Origin: Streptomyces sp. HUAS 15-9
GTDB lineage: Bacteria > Actinomycetota > Actinomycetes > Streptomycetales > Streptomycetaceae
DNA: 64,000 bases
Direction of reading: 5' to 3'
Assembly: GCF_025642155.1 (NCBI RefSeq)
Contig: NZ_CP106798.1
Coordinates: 6,262,001-6,326,000, forward strand
Shown: positions 20,337-30,356 of the stretch, piece by piece
Layout of the letters: the number at the start of each line of letters is the position of its first letter
How positions within the stretch are numbered: position 1 is the stretch's first letter
Program-made: the position numbers and the translations under genes
Notes under the pieces: generated by a model
Seen by the model: the letters and a program-made list of their open reading frames with translations, nothing else
What the model was told of the DNA's origin: nothing
The model's database searches: none

Positions 20337-21248
20337 ATGGCCGTCGTCACGATGCGGGAGCTGCTGGAGAGCGGCGTCCACTTCGGTCACCAGACCCGTC
20401 GCTGGAACCCGAAGATGAAGCGCTTCATCTTCACCGAGCGCAACGGCATCTACATCATCGACCTGCTCCAGTCGCTGTCGTACATCGACCGCGCCTACGA
20501 GTTCGTCAAGGAGACCGTCGCCCACGGCGGCACGGTCATGTTCGTCGGTACGAAGAAGCAGGCGCAGGAGGCCATCGCCGAGCAGGCCACCCGCGTCGGC
20601 ATGCCCTACGTCAACCAGCGCTGGCTGGGCGGCATGCTCACCAACTTCTCGACCGTCTACAAGCGTCTGCAGCGCCTCAAGGAGCTCGAGCAGATCGACT
20701 TCGAGGACGTCGCCGCCTCCGGTCTGACCAAGAAGGAGCTTCTCGTGCTCTCGCGCGAGAAGGCCAAGCTGGAGAAGACCCTCGGTGGTATCCGCGAGAT
20801 GCAGAAGGTGCCCAGCGCCGTCTGGATCGTGGACACCAAGAAGGAGCACATCGCGGTCGGTGAGGCCCGGAAGCTCAACATCCCGGTCGTCGCCATCCTC
20901 GACACCAACTGCGACCCCGACGAGGTCGACTACAAGATCCCGGGCAACGACGACGCGATCCGCTCCGTCACCCTGCTCACCCGTGTGATCGCCGACGCCG
21001 TCGCCGAGGGCCTCATCGCCCGCTCCGGCGTCGCCACCGGCGACAAGGGCGAGAAGGCCGCCGGCGAGCCGCTCGCCGAGTGGGAGCGCGACCTGCTCGA
21101 GGGCGAGAAGAAGGACGAGGCTCCGGTTGCCGAGGCTGCCGCGGCCCCCGCCGCTGAGGCTCCGGCCGCTGAGGCCCCCGCCGCCGAGGCTCCTGCCGCC
21201 GAGGCACCCGCCGCCGAGGCCCCGGCCGCCGAGGACGAGCAGGCCTGA
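20337..21248 (+). CDS. rpsB: 30S ribosomal protein uS2
   Basis: Small-subunit protein needed for bS1 docking. The 303 residues contain [32 protein letters not shown] and [12 protein letters not shown], and [15 protein letters not shown]. The last 45 residues are an Ala/Glu/Pro tail (AAEAP repeated about six times) ending EDEQA, longer than in most bacteria. The ATG at 20337 follows AAGGAG at 20324-20329. First gene of rpsB-tsf. Confidence 0.97.
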   Translation: MAVVTMRELLESGVHFGHQTRRWNPKMKRFIFTERNGIYIIDLLQSLSYIDRAYEFVKETVAHGGTVMFVGTKKQAQEAIAEQATRVGMPYVNQRWLGGMLTNFSTVYKRLQRLKELEQIDFEDVAASGLTKKELLVLSREKAKLEKTLGGIREMQKVPSAVWIVDTKKEHIAVGEARKLNIPVVAILDTNCDPDEVDYKIPGNDDAIRSVTLLTRVIADAVAEGLIARSGVATGDKGEKAAGEPLAEWERDLLEGEKKDEAPVAEAAAAPAAEAPAAEAPAAEAPAAEAPAAEAPAAEDEQA

Positions 21249-21268
21249 CCCCGCCAGCGTCAGTGTTG

Positions 21269-21329
21269 ACGGCGGGGGCGGCACTGCACCCAACCGCGCC
21301 TCCGGCGCGGTGAAGTCCGCCCCCGCCGT
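21269..21329 (+). terminator. Double hairpin between rpsB and tsf
   Basis: ACGGCGGGGGCGG (21269-21281) pairs with CCGCCCCCGCCGT (21317-21329); inside the loop ACCGCGCC (21293-21300) pairs with GGCGCGGT (21304-21311). This is a strong terminator or attenuator that could reduce tsf expression relative to rpsB, a conserved feature of the rpsB-tsf operon in many bacteria. Confidence 0.8.
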
Positions 21330-21429
21330 TCACCCGCGGATCAGCGGCGCGTCAGCAGCCCCGGCTACATGGGAACTGCAGATCCCCTGATCTTCGATCC
21401 TCCAGACTTCGAGAAAGATTCACAGACTC

Positions 21430-22266
21430 ATGGCGAACTACACCGCCGCCGACGTCAAGAAGCTTCGTGAGCTCACTGGCGCCGGCATGATGGACTGCAA
21501 GAAGGCGCTGGACGAGGCCGAGGGCAACGTCGAGAAGGCCGTCGAGGCGCTGCGCATCAAGGGCCAGAAGGGCGTCGCCAAGCGCGAGGGCCGCTCCGCC
21601 GAGAACGGCGCCGTGGTCTCCATCATCGCCGACGACAACTCCTCCGGCGTTCTCGTCGAGCTGAAGTGCGAGACGGACTTCGTCGCCAAGGGCGACAAGT
21701 TCCAGGCCGTGGCCAACACCATCGCCGCGCACGTCGCCAAGACCTCCCCGGCCGACCTCGAGGCCCTGCTCGCCTCCGAGATCGAGCCCGGCAAGACCGT
21801 CCAGGCGTTCGTGGACGAGGCCAACGCCAACCTCGGCGAGAAGATCGTCCTGGACCGCTTCGCGCAGTTCTCCGACGGCTTCGTCACCGCCTACATGCAC
21901 CGCACGATGCCCGACCTGCCCCCGCAGATCGGTGTCCTCGTCGAGCTCGACAAGCCCAACGCCGAGGTCGCCAAGGGCGTCGCCCAGCACATCGCCGCCT
22001 TCGCGCCGAAGTACCTCTCCAAGGAAGACGTCCCGGCCGAGGTCGTCGAGTCCGAGCGCCGCATCGCCGAGGAGACCACCCGCGCCGAGGGCAAGCCCGA
22101 GGCCGCGATCGCCAAGATCGTCGAGGGTCGTGTCAACGGCTTCTTCAAGGACGCCACGCTGCTCGGCCAGCCGTACGCGCTCGACAACAAGAAGTCGGTC
22201 CAGAAGGTGCTGGACGAGGCCGGTGTCACCCTGAAGCGCTTCACGCGCATCAAGGTCGGCATCTGA
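21430..22266 (+). CDS. tsf: Elongation factor Ts
   Basis: Guanine-nucleotide exchange factor for EF-Tu. The 278 residues start MANYTAADVKKLRELTGAGM and continue MDCKKALDEAEGN, the canonical UBA-like domain, followed by the core with CETDFVAKGDKF and HIAAFAPKYLSKEDVP. Length and motifs are typical of actinobacterial EF-Ts. Confidence 0.97.
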   Translation: MANYTAADVKKLRELTGAGMMDCKKALDEAEGNVEKAVEALRIKGQKGVAKREGRSAENGAVVSIIADDNSSGVLVELKCETDFVAKGDKFQAVANTIAAHVAKTSPADLEALLASEIEPGKTVQAFVDEANANLGEKIVLDRFAQFSDGFVTAYMHRTMPDLPPQIGVLVELDKPNAEVAKGVAQHIAAFAPKYLSKEDVPAEVVESERRIAEETTRAEGKPEAAIAKIVEGRVNGFFKDATLLGQPYALDNKKSVQKVLDEAGVTLKRFTRIKVGI

Positions 22267-22379
22267 GTCCGTACCGCGATCGACGCCCGACCCCGATAGG
22301 GTCGACAGCAGTCGGCCGTTCCGTTCGCGTATGCCGCCCCGCACACGCGCGTGACGGACGACAGCAGATCTGACGAGGA

Positions 22380-22427
22380 GGCCATTGCCGCGCATGGGAG
22401 CGAAAAACGACCCCATCGGCAATGGCC
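22380..22427 (+). terminator. Terminator between tsf and pyrH
   Basis: GGCCATTGCCG (22380-22390) pairs perfectly with CGGCAATGGCC (22417-22427), and inside it ATGGG pairs with CCCAT around an A-rich loop (GCGAAAAACGA). TTCTTCG follows. It ends the rpsB-tsf unit about 40 bases before pyrH. Confidence 0.85.
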
Positions 22428-22466
22428 TTCTTCGTATGTGCAAGACGTGAAAGAGGCGGGATCTCC

Positions 22467-23225
22467 ATGACCACCAAGGCCCAGAAGAGCGACGACGGCA
22501 AAGTACACGGCCGGTTTCTGCTGAAGCTGTCCGGTGAGGCATTCTCCGGCGGCGGGGGCCTGGGCGTGGACCCCGACGTGGTACACAAGATCGCCCGCGA
22601 GATCGCGGCCGTCGTGCGGGACGGCGCGGAGATCGCCGTCGTCATCGGCGGCGGCAACTTCTTCCGCGGCGCCGAACTCCAGCAGCGCGGCATGGACCGG
22701 GCCCGCTCGGACTACATGGGCATGCTCGGCACCGTGATGAACTGCCTCGCCCTCCAGGACTTCCTGGAGAAGGAGGGCATCGACAGCCGGGTGCAGACCG
22801 CCATCACCATGGGCCAGGTCGCCGAGCCGTACATCCCGCTGCGCGCCGTGCGCCACCTGGAGAAGGGCCGTGTGGTCATCTTCGGCGCCGGTATGGGCAT
22901 GCCGTACTTCTCCACCGACACCACCGCCGCCCAGCGCGCGCTGGAGATCGACGCCGAGGCGCTGCTGATGGGCAAGAACGGCGTGGACGGGGTCTACGAC
23001 TCCGACCCCAAGACCAACCCGGACGCCGTCAAGTTCGACTCCCTCGGCTACGGCGAGGTCATCACGCGCGACCTCAAGGTCGCCGACGCCACCGCCATCA
23101 CGCTGTGCCGCGACAACAAGCTGCCGATCCTCGTGTTCGAGCTCCTCGGGGAGGGCAATATCGCGCGGGCCGTCAAGGGTGAGAAGATCGGCACGCTGGT
23201 GGGTGACCAGGGCACCCGGGACTGA
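22467..23225 (+). CDS. pyrH: UMP kinase
   Basis: Phosphorylates UMP to UDP in pyrimidine nucleotide synthesis. The 252 residues show [28 protein letters not shown], and [16 protein letters not shown], all hallmarks of the amino-acid-kinase-fold PyrH. The ATG at 22467 follows GAGGCGGG; an earlier frame opening at 22422 lies inside the terminator. Conserved order tsf-pyrH-frr-cdsA. Confidence 0.97.
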   Translation: MTTKAQKSDDGKVHGRFLLKLSGEAFSGGGGLGVDPDVVHKIAREIAAVVRDGAEIAVVIGGGNFFRGAELQQRGMDRARSDYMGMLGTVMNCLALQDFLEKEGIDSRVQTAITMGQVAEPYIPLRAVRHLEKGRVVIFGAGMGMPYFSTDTTAAQRALEIDAEALLMGKNGVDGVYDSDPKTNPDAVKFDSLGYGEVITRDLKVADATAITLCRDNKLPILVFELLGEGNIARAVKGEKIGTLVGDQGTRD

Positions 23226-23368
23226 CCGTAGATGCACCCGGTCCCTGACCGGGGGATGGACAATGTCCTGCCGGTCGGGAACCGTGCAGGAAGAAGACGC
23301 GACGCAGCCGGCCGCCGCCACCGCCAAGGAACGCAGCCGGGCCTACTCAAGACACGCAGGAGCAAGTG

Positions 23369-23926
23369 GTGATCGAAGAGACCCTCCTCGAAGCCGAGGA
23401 GAAGATGGAGAAGGCCGTCGTGGTCGCCAAGGAGGACTTCGCCGCGATCCGCACCGGCCGTGCGCACCCGGCGATGTTCAACAAGATCGTGGCCGACTAC
23501 TACGGCGCGCCGACGCCGATCAACCAGCTGGCTTCGTTCTCCGTGCCGGAGCCGCGCATGGCGGTCGTGACCCCGTTCGACAAGAGCGCCCTGCGCAACA
23601 TCGAGCAGGCGATCCGCGACTCCGACCTGGGCGTCAACCCGAGCAACGACGGCAACATCATCCGCGTGGTGTTCCCCGAGCTCACCGAGGAGCGCCGCCG
23701 CGACTACATCAAGGTCGCCAAGGGCAAGGCCGAGGACGCGCGCGTGTCCATCCGCTCCGTCCGTCGCAAGGCCAAGGACGCGATCGACAAGCTGATCAAG
23801 GACGGCGAGACCGGCGAGGACGAGGGTCGCCGCGCCGAGAAGGAACTCGACGACACCACGCACAAGTACGTGGCCCAGGTGGACGAGCTCCTCAAGCACA
23901 AGGAAGCGGAGCTGCTCGAGGTCTGA
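23369..23926 (+). CDS. frr: Ribosome recycling factor
   Basis: Splits post-termination ribosomes with EF-G. The 185 residues include [38 protein letters not shown] and the C-terminal coiled region [20 protein letters not shown]. Two adjacent GTG codons (23366, 23369) can start it; the second gives the usual length. GCAGGAGCAA precedes them. Its stop overlaps the cdsA ATG by one base. Confidence 0.96.
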   Translation: MIEETLLEAEEKMEKAVVVAKEDFAAIRTGRAHPAMFNKIVADYYGAPTPINQLASFSVPEPRMAVVTPFDKSALRNIEQAIRDSDLGVNPSNDGNIIRVVFPELTEERRRDYIKVAKGKAEDARVSIRSVRRKAKDAIDKLIKDGETGEDEGRRAEKELDDTTHKYVAQVDELLKHKEAELLEV

Positions 23927-25077
23927 TGAACGACTCTTCCTGGGGGGCGCCGCCACAGACCGGGTACTGGGGGCCCACCGACCAGGGGCATGTCCACGGC
24001 TACGCCCAAGGCCATGCCCCGGGAGCCGCCCCGGCGGGTCCCACGTACGATGCGCATGACGCGCAGCACACTCGCCCCATGCCCATCGTGCCCGACGACG
24101 TACCCGCGTACGGCGGAGACCAGGATGAGGACCGGGGGGCCGCCCGGCTGAGCGGCCCCTTGTTCCGAGACGAGACCCCGACGGCGCAGCCACACCCGGT
24201 GGCGCCGCAGAATCCGGAGCCCATGCCCGACGCCCCGCAGCCGGCGCCCGCACCGCAGAAGAAGAGTGCGGGCCGCGATCTGAGTGCTGCCATAGGCGTC
24301 GGCGTCGGACTCGGTGTGGTGATCGTCGCCTCTCTGTTCATCGTCAAGGCCGTCTTCGTCGGCGTCGTAGCGGTCGCCGTCGTGGTGGGCCTGTGGGAGC
24401 TGACCAGCCGCCTCCAAGAGCGCAAGGGCATCAAGGCGCCCCTGGTGCCGCTCGCGGTCGGTGGCGCGGCGATGGTCGTCGCCGGGTACGTCCGGGGCGT
24501 CGAGGGCGCCTGGGTGGCGATGGCGCTGACGTCGCTCGCGGTGCTGGTCTGGCGTATGACGGAGCCGCCCGAGGGGTACCTCAAGGACGTCACGGCCGGT
24601 GTCTTCGCGGCGTTCTACGTGCCGTTCCTGGCCACGTTCGTCTCGCTGATGCTCACGGCCGACGACGGCCCGTTCCGCGTCCTGACCTTCCTCCTGCTGA
24701 CGGTCGTCAGCGACACCGGCGCGTACGCCGTCGGCTGGCGCTTCGGCAGGACGAAGCTCGCCCCGCGCATCAGCCCCGGCAAGACCCGCGAGGGCCTGCT
24801 CGGTGCGGTCGGCTTCGCGATGGTGGCCGGCGCGCTGTGCATGCAGTTCCTGATCGACGGCGGCAGCTGGTGGCAGGGCCTCCTGCTGGGCCTCGCGGTC
24901 GCGGCCAGCGCCACGCTCGGCGACCTGGGCGAATCCATGATCAAGCGGGACCTGGGCATCAAGGACATGGGCACCTTGCTCCCCGGCCACGGCGGCATCA
25001 TGGACCGCCTGGACTCACTACTGCCGACGGCACCGGTGGTATGGCTCCTGCTGGTCCTGTTCGTCGGCTCGGCATAA
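23926..25077 (+). CDS. cdsA: Phosphatidate cytidylyltransferase
   Basis: Integral membrane enzyme making CDP-diacylglycerol from phosphatidate and CTP, the branch point of phospholipid synthesis. The C-terminal signature is visible (ATLGDLGESMIKRDLGIKD followed by MGTLLPGHGGIMDRLDSL). About eight membrane segments follow residue 120; the first 120 residues are Gln/Pro/His-rich and likely disordered, a common actinobacterial extension. Starts on the frr stop codon. Confidence 0.95.
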   Translation: MNDSSWGAPPQTGYWGPTDQGHVHGYAQGHAPGAAPAGPTYDAHDAQHTRPMPIVPDDVPAYGGDQDEDRGAARLSGPLFRDETPTAQPHPVAPQNPEPMPDAPQPAPAPQKKSAGRDLSAAIGVGVGLGVVIVASLFIVKAVFVGVVAVAVVVGLWELTSRLQERKGIKAPLVPLAVGGAAMVVAGYVRGVEGAWVAMALTSLAVLVWRMTEPPEGYLKDVTAGVFAAFYVPFLATFVSLMLTADDGPFRVLTFLLLTVVSDTGAYAVGWRFGRTKLAPRISPGKTREGLLGAVGFAMVAGALCMQFLIDGGSWWQGLLLGLAVAASATLGDLGESMIKRDLGIKDMGTLLPGHGGIMDRLDSLLPTAPVVWLLLVLFVGSA

Positions 25078-25199
25078 CCACGACCCACCATCCCGAGCGA
25101 GCCCCTGCCCTCACCGATGAGGACGGAGGCTCGTCGGCGTACGCGGTGATCGGCTGAGCACGCGGGTCACCCATGTGGATCTGCGACACTGGTACAGCC

Positions 25200-26306
25200 A
25201 TGCCTAAGCCCGGAGAACTCACATTCGTCGCCCCCCGCGGAGCCAAGCAGCCGCCGCGGCATCTCGCCGATCTTTCGCCCGCCGAGCGCAAGGACGCCGT
25301 TGCCGCGGTCGGGGAGAAGCCGTTTCGTGCCAAGCAGCTGTCTCAGCACTACTTCGCGCGGTACGCGCATGACCCGGCGGAGTGGACGGACATTCCGGCC
25401 GGCTCGCGTGCCAAGCTGCAGGAGGCGCTGCTTCCCGAGCTGATGACCGTCGTGCGGCATCTGTCGACCGACCAGGGGACCACGCGCAAGACACTGTGGC
25501 GGCTGTTCGACGGGACGCTCGTCGAGTCGGTGCTGATGCGGTACCCGGACCGGGTGACGATGTGCATCAGCTCGCAGGCGGGGTGCGGTATGAACTGCCC
25601 CTTCTGCGCGACCGGGCAGGCGGGTCTCGACCGGAATCTGTCCACCGCCGAGATCGTGCACCAGATCGTGGACGGGATGCGGGCGCTCAGGGACGGCGAG
25701 GTGCCCGGCGGCCCGGCCCGGCTGTCCAACATCGTGTTCATGGGCATGGGCGAACCGCTCGCCAACTACAAGCGGGTCGTGGCGGCGATCCGTGCGCTCA
25801 CCGATCCCGAGCCGGACGGGCTCGGGCTGTCGCAGCGCGGAATCACCGTGTCGACGGTCGGGCTCGTGCCGGCCATCCACCGCTTCGCCGACGAGGGCTT
25901 CAAGTGCCGGCTGGCGATCTCCCTGCATGCTCCCGACGACGAGCTGCGAGACACCCTCGTCCCCGTGAACACGCGGTGGAAGGTGCGCGAGGTGCTGGAC
26001 GCCGGGTTCGAGTACGTCGCCAGGTCCGGGCGCCGGCTGTCCATCGAGTACGCGCTGATCCGGGACATCAACGACCAGGCCTGGCGCGGCGACCGGCTCG
26101 GCCGGCTGCTCAAGGGCAAGCCCGTGCACGTCAACCTCATCCCGCTGAACCCGACGCCGGGGTCCAAGTGGACCGCGTCGCGGCCCGAGGACGAGAAGGC
26201 GTTCGTCGAGGCCATCGCCGCCCATGGGGTGCCGGTCACCATCCGGGACACCCGTGGCCAGGAGATTGACGGGGCGTGTGGTCAGCTCGCGGCCACCGAG
26301 CGGTAA
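25200..26306 (+). CDS. rlmN: Dual-specificity 23S rRNA/tRNA (adenine-C2) methyltransferase RlmN
   Basis: Radical-SAM enzyme that methylates A2503 of 23S rRNA and A37 of some tRNAs. The cluster motif is [11 protein letters not shown] (CxxxCxxC), and [10 protein letters not shown] and GCGM-type flanks match the RlmN/Cfr family; HVNLIPLNP lies near the C-terminus. The ATG at 25200 gives 368 residues; an upstream in-frame ATG at 25173 would add nine. The resistance variant Cfr is not indicated; sequence fits housekeeping RlmN. Confidence 0.95.
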   Translation: MPKPGELTFVAPRGAKQPPRHLADLSPAERKDAVAAVGEKPFRAKQLSQHYFARYAHDPAEWTDIPAGSRAKLQEALLPELMTVVRHLSTDQGTTRKTLWRLFDGTLVESVLMRYPDRVTMCISSQAGCGMNCPFCATGQAGLDRNLSTAEIVHQIVDGMRALRDGEVPGGPARLSNIVFMGMGEPLANYKRVVAAIRALTDPEPDGLGLSQRGITVSTVGLVPAIHRFADEGFKCRLAISLHAPDDELRDTLVPVNTRWKVREVLDAGFEYVARSGRRLSIEYALIRDINDQAWRGDRLGRLLKGKPVHVNLIPLNPTPGSKWTASRPEDEKAFVEAIAAHGVPVTIRDTRGQEIDGACGQLAATER

Positions 26307-26335
26307 TCTGGTCGCGTCTTACCACATCTTCATAT

Positions 26336-26427
26336 TCCGACAGGGGAGCGCCACAGCGCTGAGAGTGCGGCGATCGGGCCGCAGACCCTCTGAACCTCGC
26401 CCAGGTCATTCTGGGTAGGAAGTTCGG
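26336..26427 (+). promoter_or_regulatory. TPP (thi-box) riboswitch
   Basis: The thi-box core is easily read: AGGGGAGCG, GCTGAGAGTGCGG, ACCCTCTGAACCT, CAGGTCATTCTGGGTAGGAAG, closed by a P1 stem of CCGA with TCGG. It lies about 80 bases before thiB. Binding of thiamine pyrophosphate would reduce expression of the thiBPQ importer. The element is complete as far as can be judged by eye. Confidence 0.93.
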
Positions 26428-26446
26428 TCACTACTCAAGCTGTTGC

Positions 26447-26473
26447 GCCCTGCCCGGACAATCCGGGCAGGGC
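26447..26473 (+). terminator. Perfect hairpin downstream of the TPP aptamer
   Basis: GCCCTGCCCGGA (26447-26458) pairs with TCCGGGCAGGGC (26462-26473) around a three-base loop. It sits between aptamer and ribosome site, as expected for a riboswitch expression platform by transcription termination; an anti-terminator partner was not traced. Confidence 0.7.
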
Positions 26474-26508
26474 CGCGTCTCTTCCTGGTCCACCCCAGGA
26501 GGAATCCA

Positions 26509-27585
26509 GTGCACAACAAGACCTTTGTCGCCGTCGCCGTCGGGCTCGGCCTCGTCACGCTGTCCGCGTGCGGGTCGTCCGGCGACAAGGAGCCGGCGGC
26601 GGACTCCAAGACCGTCACCCTCGTCAGCCACAACTCGTGGGCCATCTCGAAGAACGTGCTCAAGGACTTCGAGAAGCAGTCCGGGTACAAGGTCAAGTTC
26701 CTCGAGGACGGCGACGCCGGCCAGGCCGTCAACAAGGCGATCCTGACCAAGGACAACCCACAGGGTGACGTCTTCTTCGGCGTCGACAACACCCTGCTCT
26801 CCCGCGCCCTCGACAACGGGCTGTTCCAGCCGTACGAGGCCAAGGGGCTCGGCACGGTCGGTGCCGAGTACCAACTCGACCAGGGCAAGCACCGGGTCAC
26901 ACCCATCGACTACGGCGACATCTGCGTCAACTACGACAAAACGTACTTCAGCAAGCACAAGCTGACCCCGCCGCAGTCCTTCGACGACCTGGTCAAGCCC
27001 GAGTACAAGAACCTCCTCGTCACCGAGAACGCGTCCACGTCCTCGCCAGGCCTCGGCTTCCTGCTCGGCAGCGCCGCCAAGTACGGCGACGGGGGCTGGC
27101 AGGACTACTGGAAGAAGCTGAAGGCCAACGGCGTCAAGGTCGTCGACGGCTGGGAGCAGGCGTACAACGAGGAGTTCTCCGGGTCGGCCGGAGGCAGGAA
27201 GGCGCACGGCGACCGGCCGCTCGTCGTGTCGTACGCCTCCTCCCCGCCCGCCGAGGTCATCTATGCGAAGCCGAAGCCCGACACGGCCCCGACCGGAGTG
27301 TCGTACGGCACCTGCTTCCGGCAGATCGAGTTCGCCGGGCTGCTGAGCAACGCGAAGAACACCGAGGGCGGCAAGGCGCTCATCGACTTCCTGGTCGCCA
27401 AGGAGTTCCAGGAGGACATGCCGCTCAACATGTTCGTCTACCCGGTGGTCCAGGGCGCGAAGACGCCCGCCGACTTCACGAAGTACGGCTCTGCCGCCAA
27501 GGACCCCGAGACCATGGCCCCCGACAAGATCGCCGCCAACCGTGACCAGTGGGTCAAGTCGTGGACCTCGCTCGTACTGAAGTAG
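26509..27585 (+). CDS. thiB: Thiamine ABC transporter substrate-binding lipoprotein
   Basis: Extracellular binding protein that captures thiamine or thiamine phosphates. The 358 residues have a lipobox LSAC at about 18-21 after a hydrophobic signal, and the ThiB family features (VTLVSHNSWAISKNV; QGDVFFGVDNTLLSRAL; VVSYASSPPAEV). The GTG at 26509 follows AGGAGGAA. First gene of the riboswitch-controlled importer. Confidence 0.93.
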   Translation: MHNKTFVAVAVGLGLVTLSACGSSGDKEPAADSKTVTLVSHNSWAISKNVLKDFEKQSGYKVKFLEDGDAGQAVNKAILTKDNPQGDVFFGVDNTLLSRALDNGLFQPYEAKGLGTVGAEYQLDQGKHRVTPIDYGDICVNYDKTYFSKHKLTPPQSFDDLVKPEYKNLLVTENASTSSPGLGFLLGSAAKYGDGGWQDYWKKLKANGVKVVDGWEQAYNEEFSGSAGGRKAHGDRPLVVSYASSPPAEVIYAKPKPDTAPTGVSYGTCFRQIEFAGLLSNAKNTEGGKALIDFLVAKEFQEDMPLNMFVYPVVQGAKTPADFTKYGSAAKDPETMAPDKIAANRDQWVKSWTSLVLK

Positions 27586-29231
27586 CCCACCGCAAGGGCG
27601 GTACGGGCAACGCGGCACGGCTCGGGCTGATGGCCGGGCCGGTCGCGTTCTTCGCGCTGTTCTTCGCCTACCCCGTCGCCGCGATCGTCGCCCGCGGTCT
27701 GAAGGCCGACGGGGTCTGGCGGTTCGGGCGGATCACGGACGTACTCGCGCAGTCCGACATCCGGCACGTGCTGTGGTTCACCACCTGGCAGGCGCTCGCC
27801 TCCACTGCGCTCACCCTGCTGGTCGCGCTGCCCGCCGCATATGTCTTCGCGCGCCTCGACTTTCCGGGCAAGCAGGTCCTGCGGGCCGTCGTCACCGTCC
27901 CGTTCGTGCTGCCCACCGTCGTCGTCGGCACGGCGTTCCTCGCGCTGGTCGGCCGGGGCGGACTGCTCGACGACCTGTGGGGCGTACGGCTGGACACGAC
28001 CGTGTGGGCGATCCTGCTGGCGCACGTCTTCTTCAACTACGCGGTCGTCGTCCGCACGGTGGGCGGCCTGTGGGCGCAGCTCGACCCGCGCCAGGAGGAG
28101 GCCGCGCGGATGCTGGGCACCTCGCCCCTGACGGCCTGGCGCAAGGTGACCCTCCCGGCGCTCGCCCCCGCCGTGGCCGCCGCCGCCCTGATGGTGTTCC
28201 TGTTCACCTTCACCTCCTTCGGTGTGGTGCAGATCCTCGGCGGTCCCACCTTCTCCACCCTCGAGGTCGAGATCTACCGGCAGACCTCCGAGATCTTCGA
28301 CCTCTCCACGGCCGCGGTCCTCACCATCGTCCAGTTCGTCGCCGTGGGCGCGATCCTCGCCGTGCACGCGTGGACCGTACGACGCCGGGAGACCGCGCTG
28401 CGGCTGGTGGACGCGTCGGTGACGGCGCGCCGGCCGCGCGGGGCGGGGCAGTGGGCGCTGCTGGCCGGTGTGCTCGCCACCGTCGCCGTACTCCTCGTGC
28501 TGCCGCTCGCCGTGCTGGTGCAGCGGTCCCTCGACACCCCCGGCTTCGGCTACTACCGGGCGCTGACCCGCGAGGACGGCGGTACGTTCCTGGTGGCGCC
28601 GATCAGCGCGATCCAGAACTCGCTCCAGTACGCCGTCGCCGCCACCGCCGTCGCGGTGTTCATCGGCGCTCTCGCCGCCGCCGCGCTCGCCCGCCGGGAC
28701 GCCGGCCGGATCGTCCGCGGATTCGACGCGCTGCTGATGCTGCCGCTGGGCGTGTCCGCGGTGACCGTCGGCTTCGGATTCCTCATAGCCCTCGACAAAC
28801 CGCCGCTGGATCTGCGCCAGTCCTGGATCCTCGTACCGCTCGCCCAGGCGCTGGTCGGTGTGCCCTTCGTCGTACGGACCATGCTGCCCGTGCTGCGGGC
28901 GGTGGACGGGCGGCTTCGTGAGGCGGCGGCCGTGCTCGGGGCGTCGCCCTGGCGGGTGTGGCGGGAGGTCGATCTGCCGATGGTGCGGCGGGCGCTGCTG
29001 ATCGCGGCCGGGTTCGCCTTCGCCGTGTCGCTCGGGGAGTTCGGCGCGACCGTGTTCATCGCGCGGCCCGACAACCCGACACTGCCCGTCGCGGTGGCAC
29101 GGCTGCTCGGACGGCCTGGCGATCTCAACTACGGGCAGGCGATGGCCCTGTCGACGATTCTGATGGTGGTGTGCGCGGTGGCGCTGCTGGTCCTCGAGCG
29201 GCTGCGGACCGAGCGGACGGGGGAGTTCTGA
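27561..29231 (+). CDS. thiP: Thiamine ABC transporter permease ThiP
   Basis: Two fused permease halves with about 12 membrane segments. Each half carries an EAA-like motif: EEAARMLGTSPLTAWRKVTL and REAAAVLGASPWRVWREVDL. Such double permeases are typical of ThiP and iron FbpB-like transporters. The frame opens with a GTG at 27549 and a second at 27561; both overlap the 3' end of thiB and neither has a clear ribosome site, so the start is provisional. The last base is shared with the thiQ ATG. Confidence 0.9.
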   Translation: MDLARTEVAHRKGGTGNAARLGLMAGPVAFFALFFAYPVAAIVARGLKADGVWRFGRITDVLAQSDIRHVLWFTTWQALASTALTLLVALPAAYVFARLDFPGKQVLRAVVTVPFVLPTVVVGTAFLALVGRGGLLDDLWGVRLDTTVWAILLAHVFFNYAVVVRTVGGLWAQLDPRQEEAARMLGTSPLTAWRKVTLPALAPAVAAAALMVFLFTFTSFGVVQILGGPTFSTLEVEIYRQTSEIFDLSTAAVLTIVQFVAVGAILAVHAWTVRRRETALRLVDASVTARRPRGAGQWALLAGVLATVAVLLVLPLAVLVQRSLDTPGFGYYRALTREDGGTFLVAPISAIQNSLQYAVAATAVAVFIGALAAAALARRDAGRIVRGFDALLMLPLGVSAVTVGFGFLIALDKPPLDLRQSWILVPLAQALVGVPFVVRTMLPVLRAVDGRLREAAAVLGASPWRVWREVDLPMVRRALLIAAGFAFAVSLGEFGATVFIARPDNPTLPVAVARLLGRPGDLNYGQAMALSTILMVVCAVALLVLERLRTERTGEF

Positions 29232-30253
29232 TGCTGCTGAGCCTTGAGGCCGCGACCGTGCGCTTCGGCGGGCGGGCCGTGCTCGACGCCGTCGACCTCG
29301 AGGTCGCCGAGCACGAGATCGTGTGTGTGCTCGGGCCCAGCGGCAGCGGCAAGTCGACGCTGCTGCGGGCGGTGGCCGGGCTCCAGCCGCTGGACCTCGG
29401 ACGGGTGTCGCTGGACGGGCGCGACCAGGGCGGGGTCCCCGCGCACAAGCGCGGGGTGGGGCTGATGTTCCAGGACCATCAGCTGTTCCCGCAGCGGGAC
29501 GTGGGTGGCAATGTGGCGTTCGGGCTGCGGATGCGCGGGGCGGCCAAGGGGGAACGGGACGCCCAGGTAGGGGAGTTGCTGGAGCTCGTGGGCCTTCCGG
29601 GCGCCGCCCGCCGGGCCGTCGCCGGGCTGTCCGGCGGTGAGCAGCAGCGGGTGGCGCTGGCGCGGGCCCTCGCGCCCCGGCCCCGGCTGCTGATGCTGGA
29701 CGAGCCGCTCGGTCAGCTGGACCGCTCGCTGCGGGAGCGGCTGGTCGTCGAACTCCGGGAGCTCTTCGGCCGGTTGGGCACCACCGTGCTGGCCGTGACG
29801 CACGACCAGGGCGAGGCGTTCGCGCTCGCCGACCGGGTGGTGGTGATGCGGGACGGGCGCATCGCCCAGTCCGGAACGCCCCTCGAGGTCTGGCAGCGCC
29901 CGGCGGACGAGTTCGTGGCCCGCTTCCTCGGCTTCGACAACCTGGTGCCGGCGACGGTCGCGGGGGCGGCCGCGGTCACGCCGTGGGGCAAGCTCCCGGT
30001 GCCGCAGGACGCGCCGCAGGGTGCGTGCTCGCTGCTCGTACGGCCCGCCGGGGTGCGGCTCGTGGCGGCCGACGAGGGACTGCGCTGCACGGTGACCGCC
30101 CGCACCTTCAAGGGCACCCATGTCGCGGTCCATCTCCGGCCCGAGGACGACGGCCCGCGCCTTGAGGCGGCATGCGCGTTGCGGGCGGCGCCGGAGGTCG
30201 GGGCGGCGGTCGGGGTGGAGTTCGACCCGGCCGAGATCGTCGTACTCGGCTGA
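29231..30253 (+). CDS. thiQ: Thiamine ABC transporter ATP-binding protein
   Basis: ATPase of the importer. Walker A GPSGSGKST, Q-loop MFQDHQLFP, signature LSGGEQQRVALARAL, Walker B LLMLDEPLGQLD, and H-loop VTHD are intact. A C-terminal TOBE-like regulatory domain (LVRPAGVRL) makes it 340 residues, longer than enteric ThiQ. ATG start overlaps thiP. Confidence 0.92.
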   Translation: MLLSLEAATVRFGGRAVLDAVDLEVAEHEIVCVLGPSGSGKSTLLRAVAGLQPLDLGRVSLDGRDQGGVPAHKRGVGLMFQDHQLFPQRDVGGNVAFGLRMRGAAKGERDAQVGELLELVGLPGAARRAVAGLSGGEQQRVALARALAPRPRLLMLDEPLGQLDRSLRERLVVELRELFGRLGTTVLAVTHDQGEAFALADRVVVMRDGRIAQSGTPLEVWQRPADEFVARFLGFDNLVPATVAGAAAVTPWGKLPVPQDAPQGACSLLVRPAGVRLVAADEGLRCTVTARTFKGTHVAVHLRPEDDGPRLEAACALRAAPEVGAAVGVEFDPAEIVVLG

Positions 30254-30296
30254 TCATCTGCGCCCTGGAGAAGACCACGTTCGGCTGAACGGCCGA

Positions 30297-30327
30297 GGCC
30301 CGTCCCCCGGGGATACGGGGACGGGCC
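30297..30327. terminator. Bidirectional hairpin between thiQ and the LAETG gene
   Basis: GGCCCGTCCCC (30297-30307) pairs with GGGGACGGGCC (30317-30327) around nine bases. It separates two convergent genes and can terminate both. Confidence 0.8.
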
Positions 30328-30356
30328 ACGACGGTGTACGGGAGTGAAGTGAGGCG

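Noticed and set aside
25200..26306. Cfr-type antibiotic-resistance methyltransferase
   Set aside because: Sequence and position fit the housekeeping RlmN conserved at this locus in Streptomyces.
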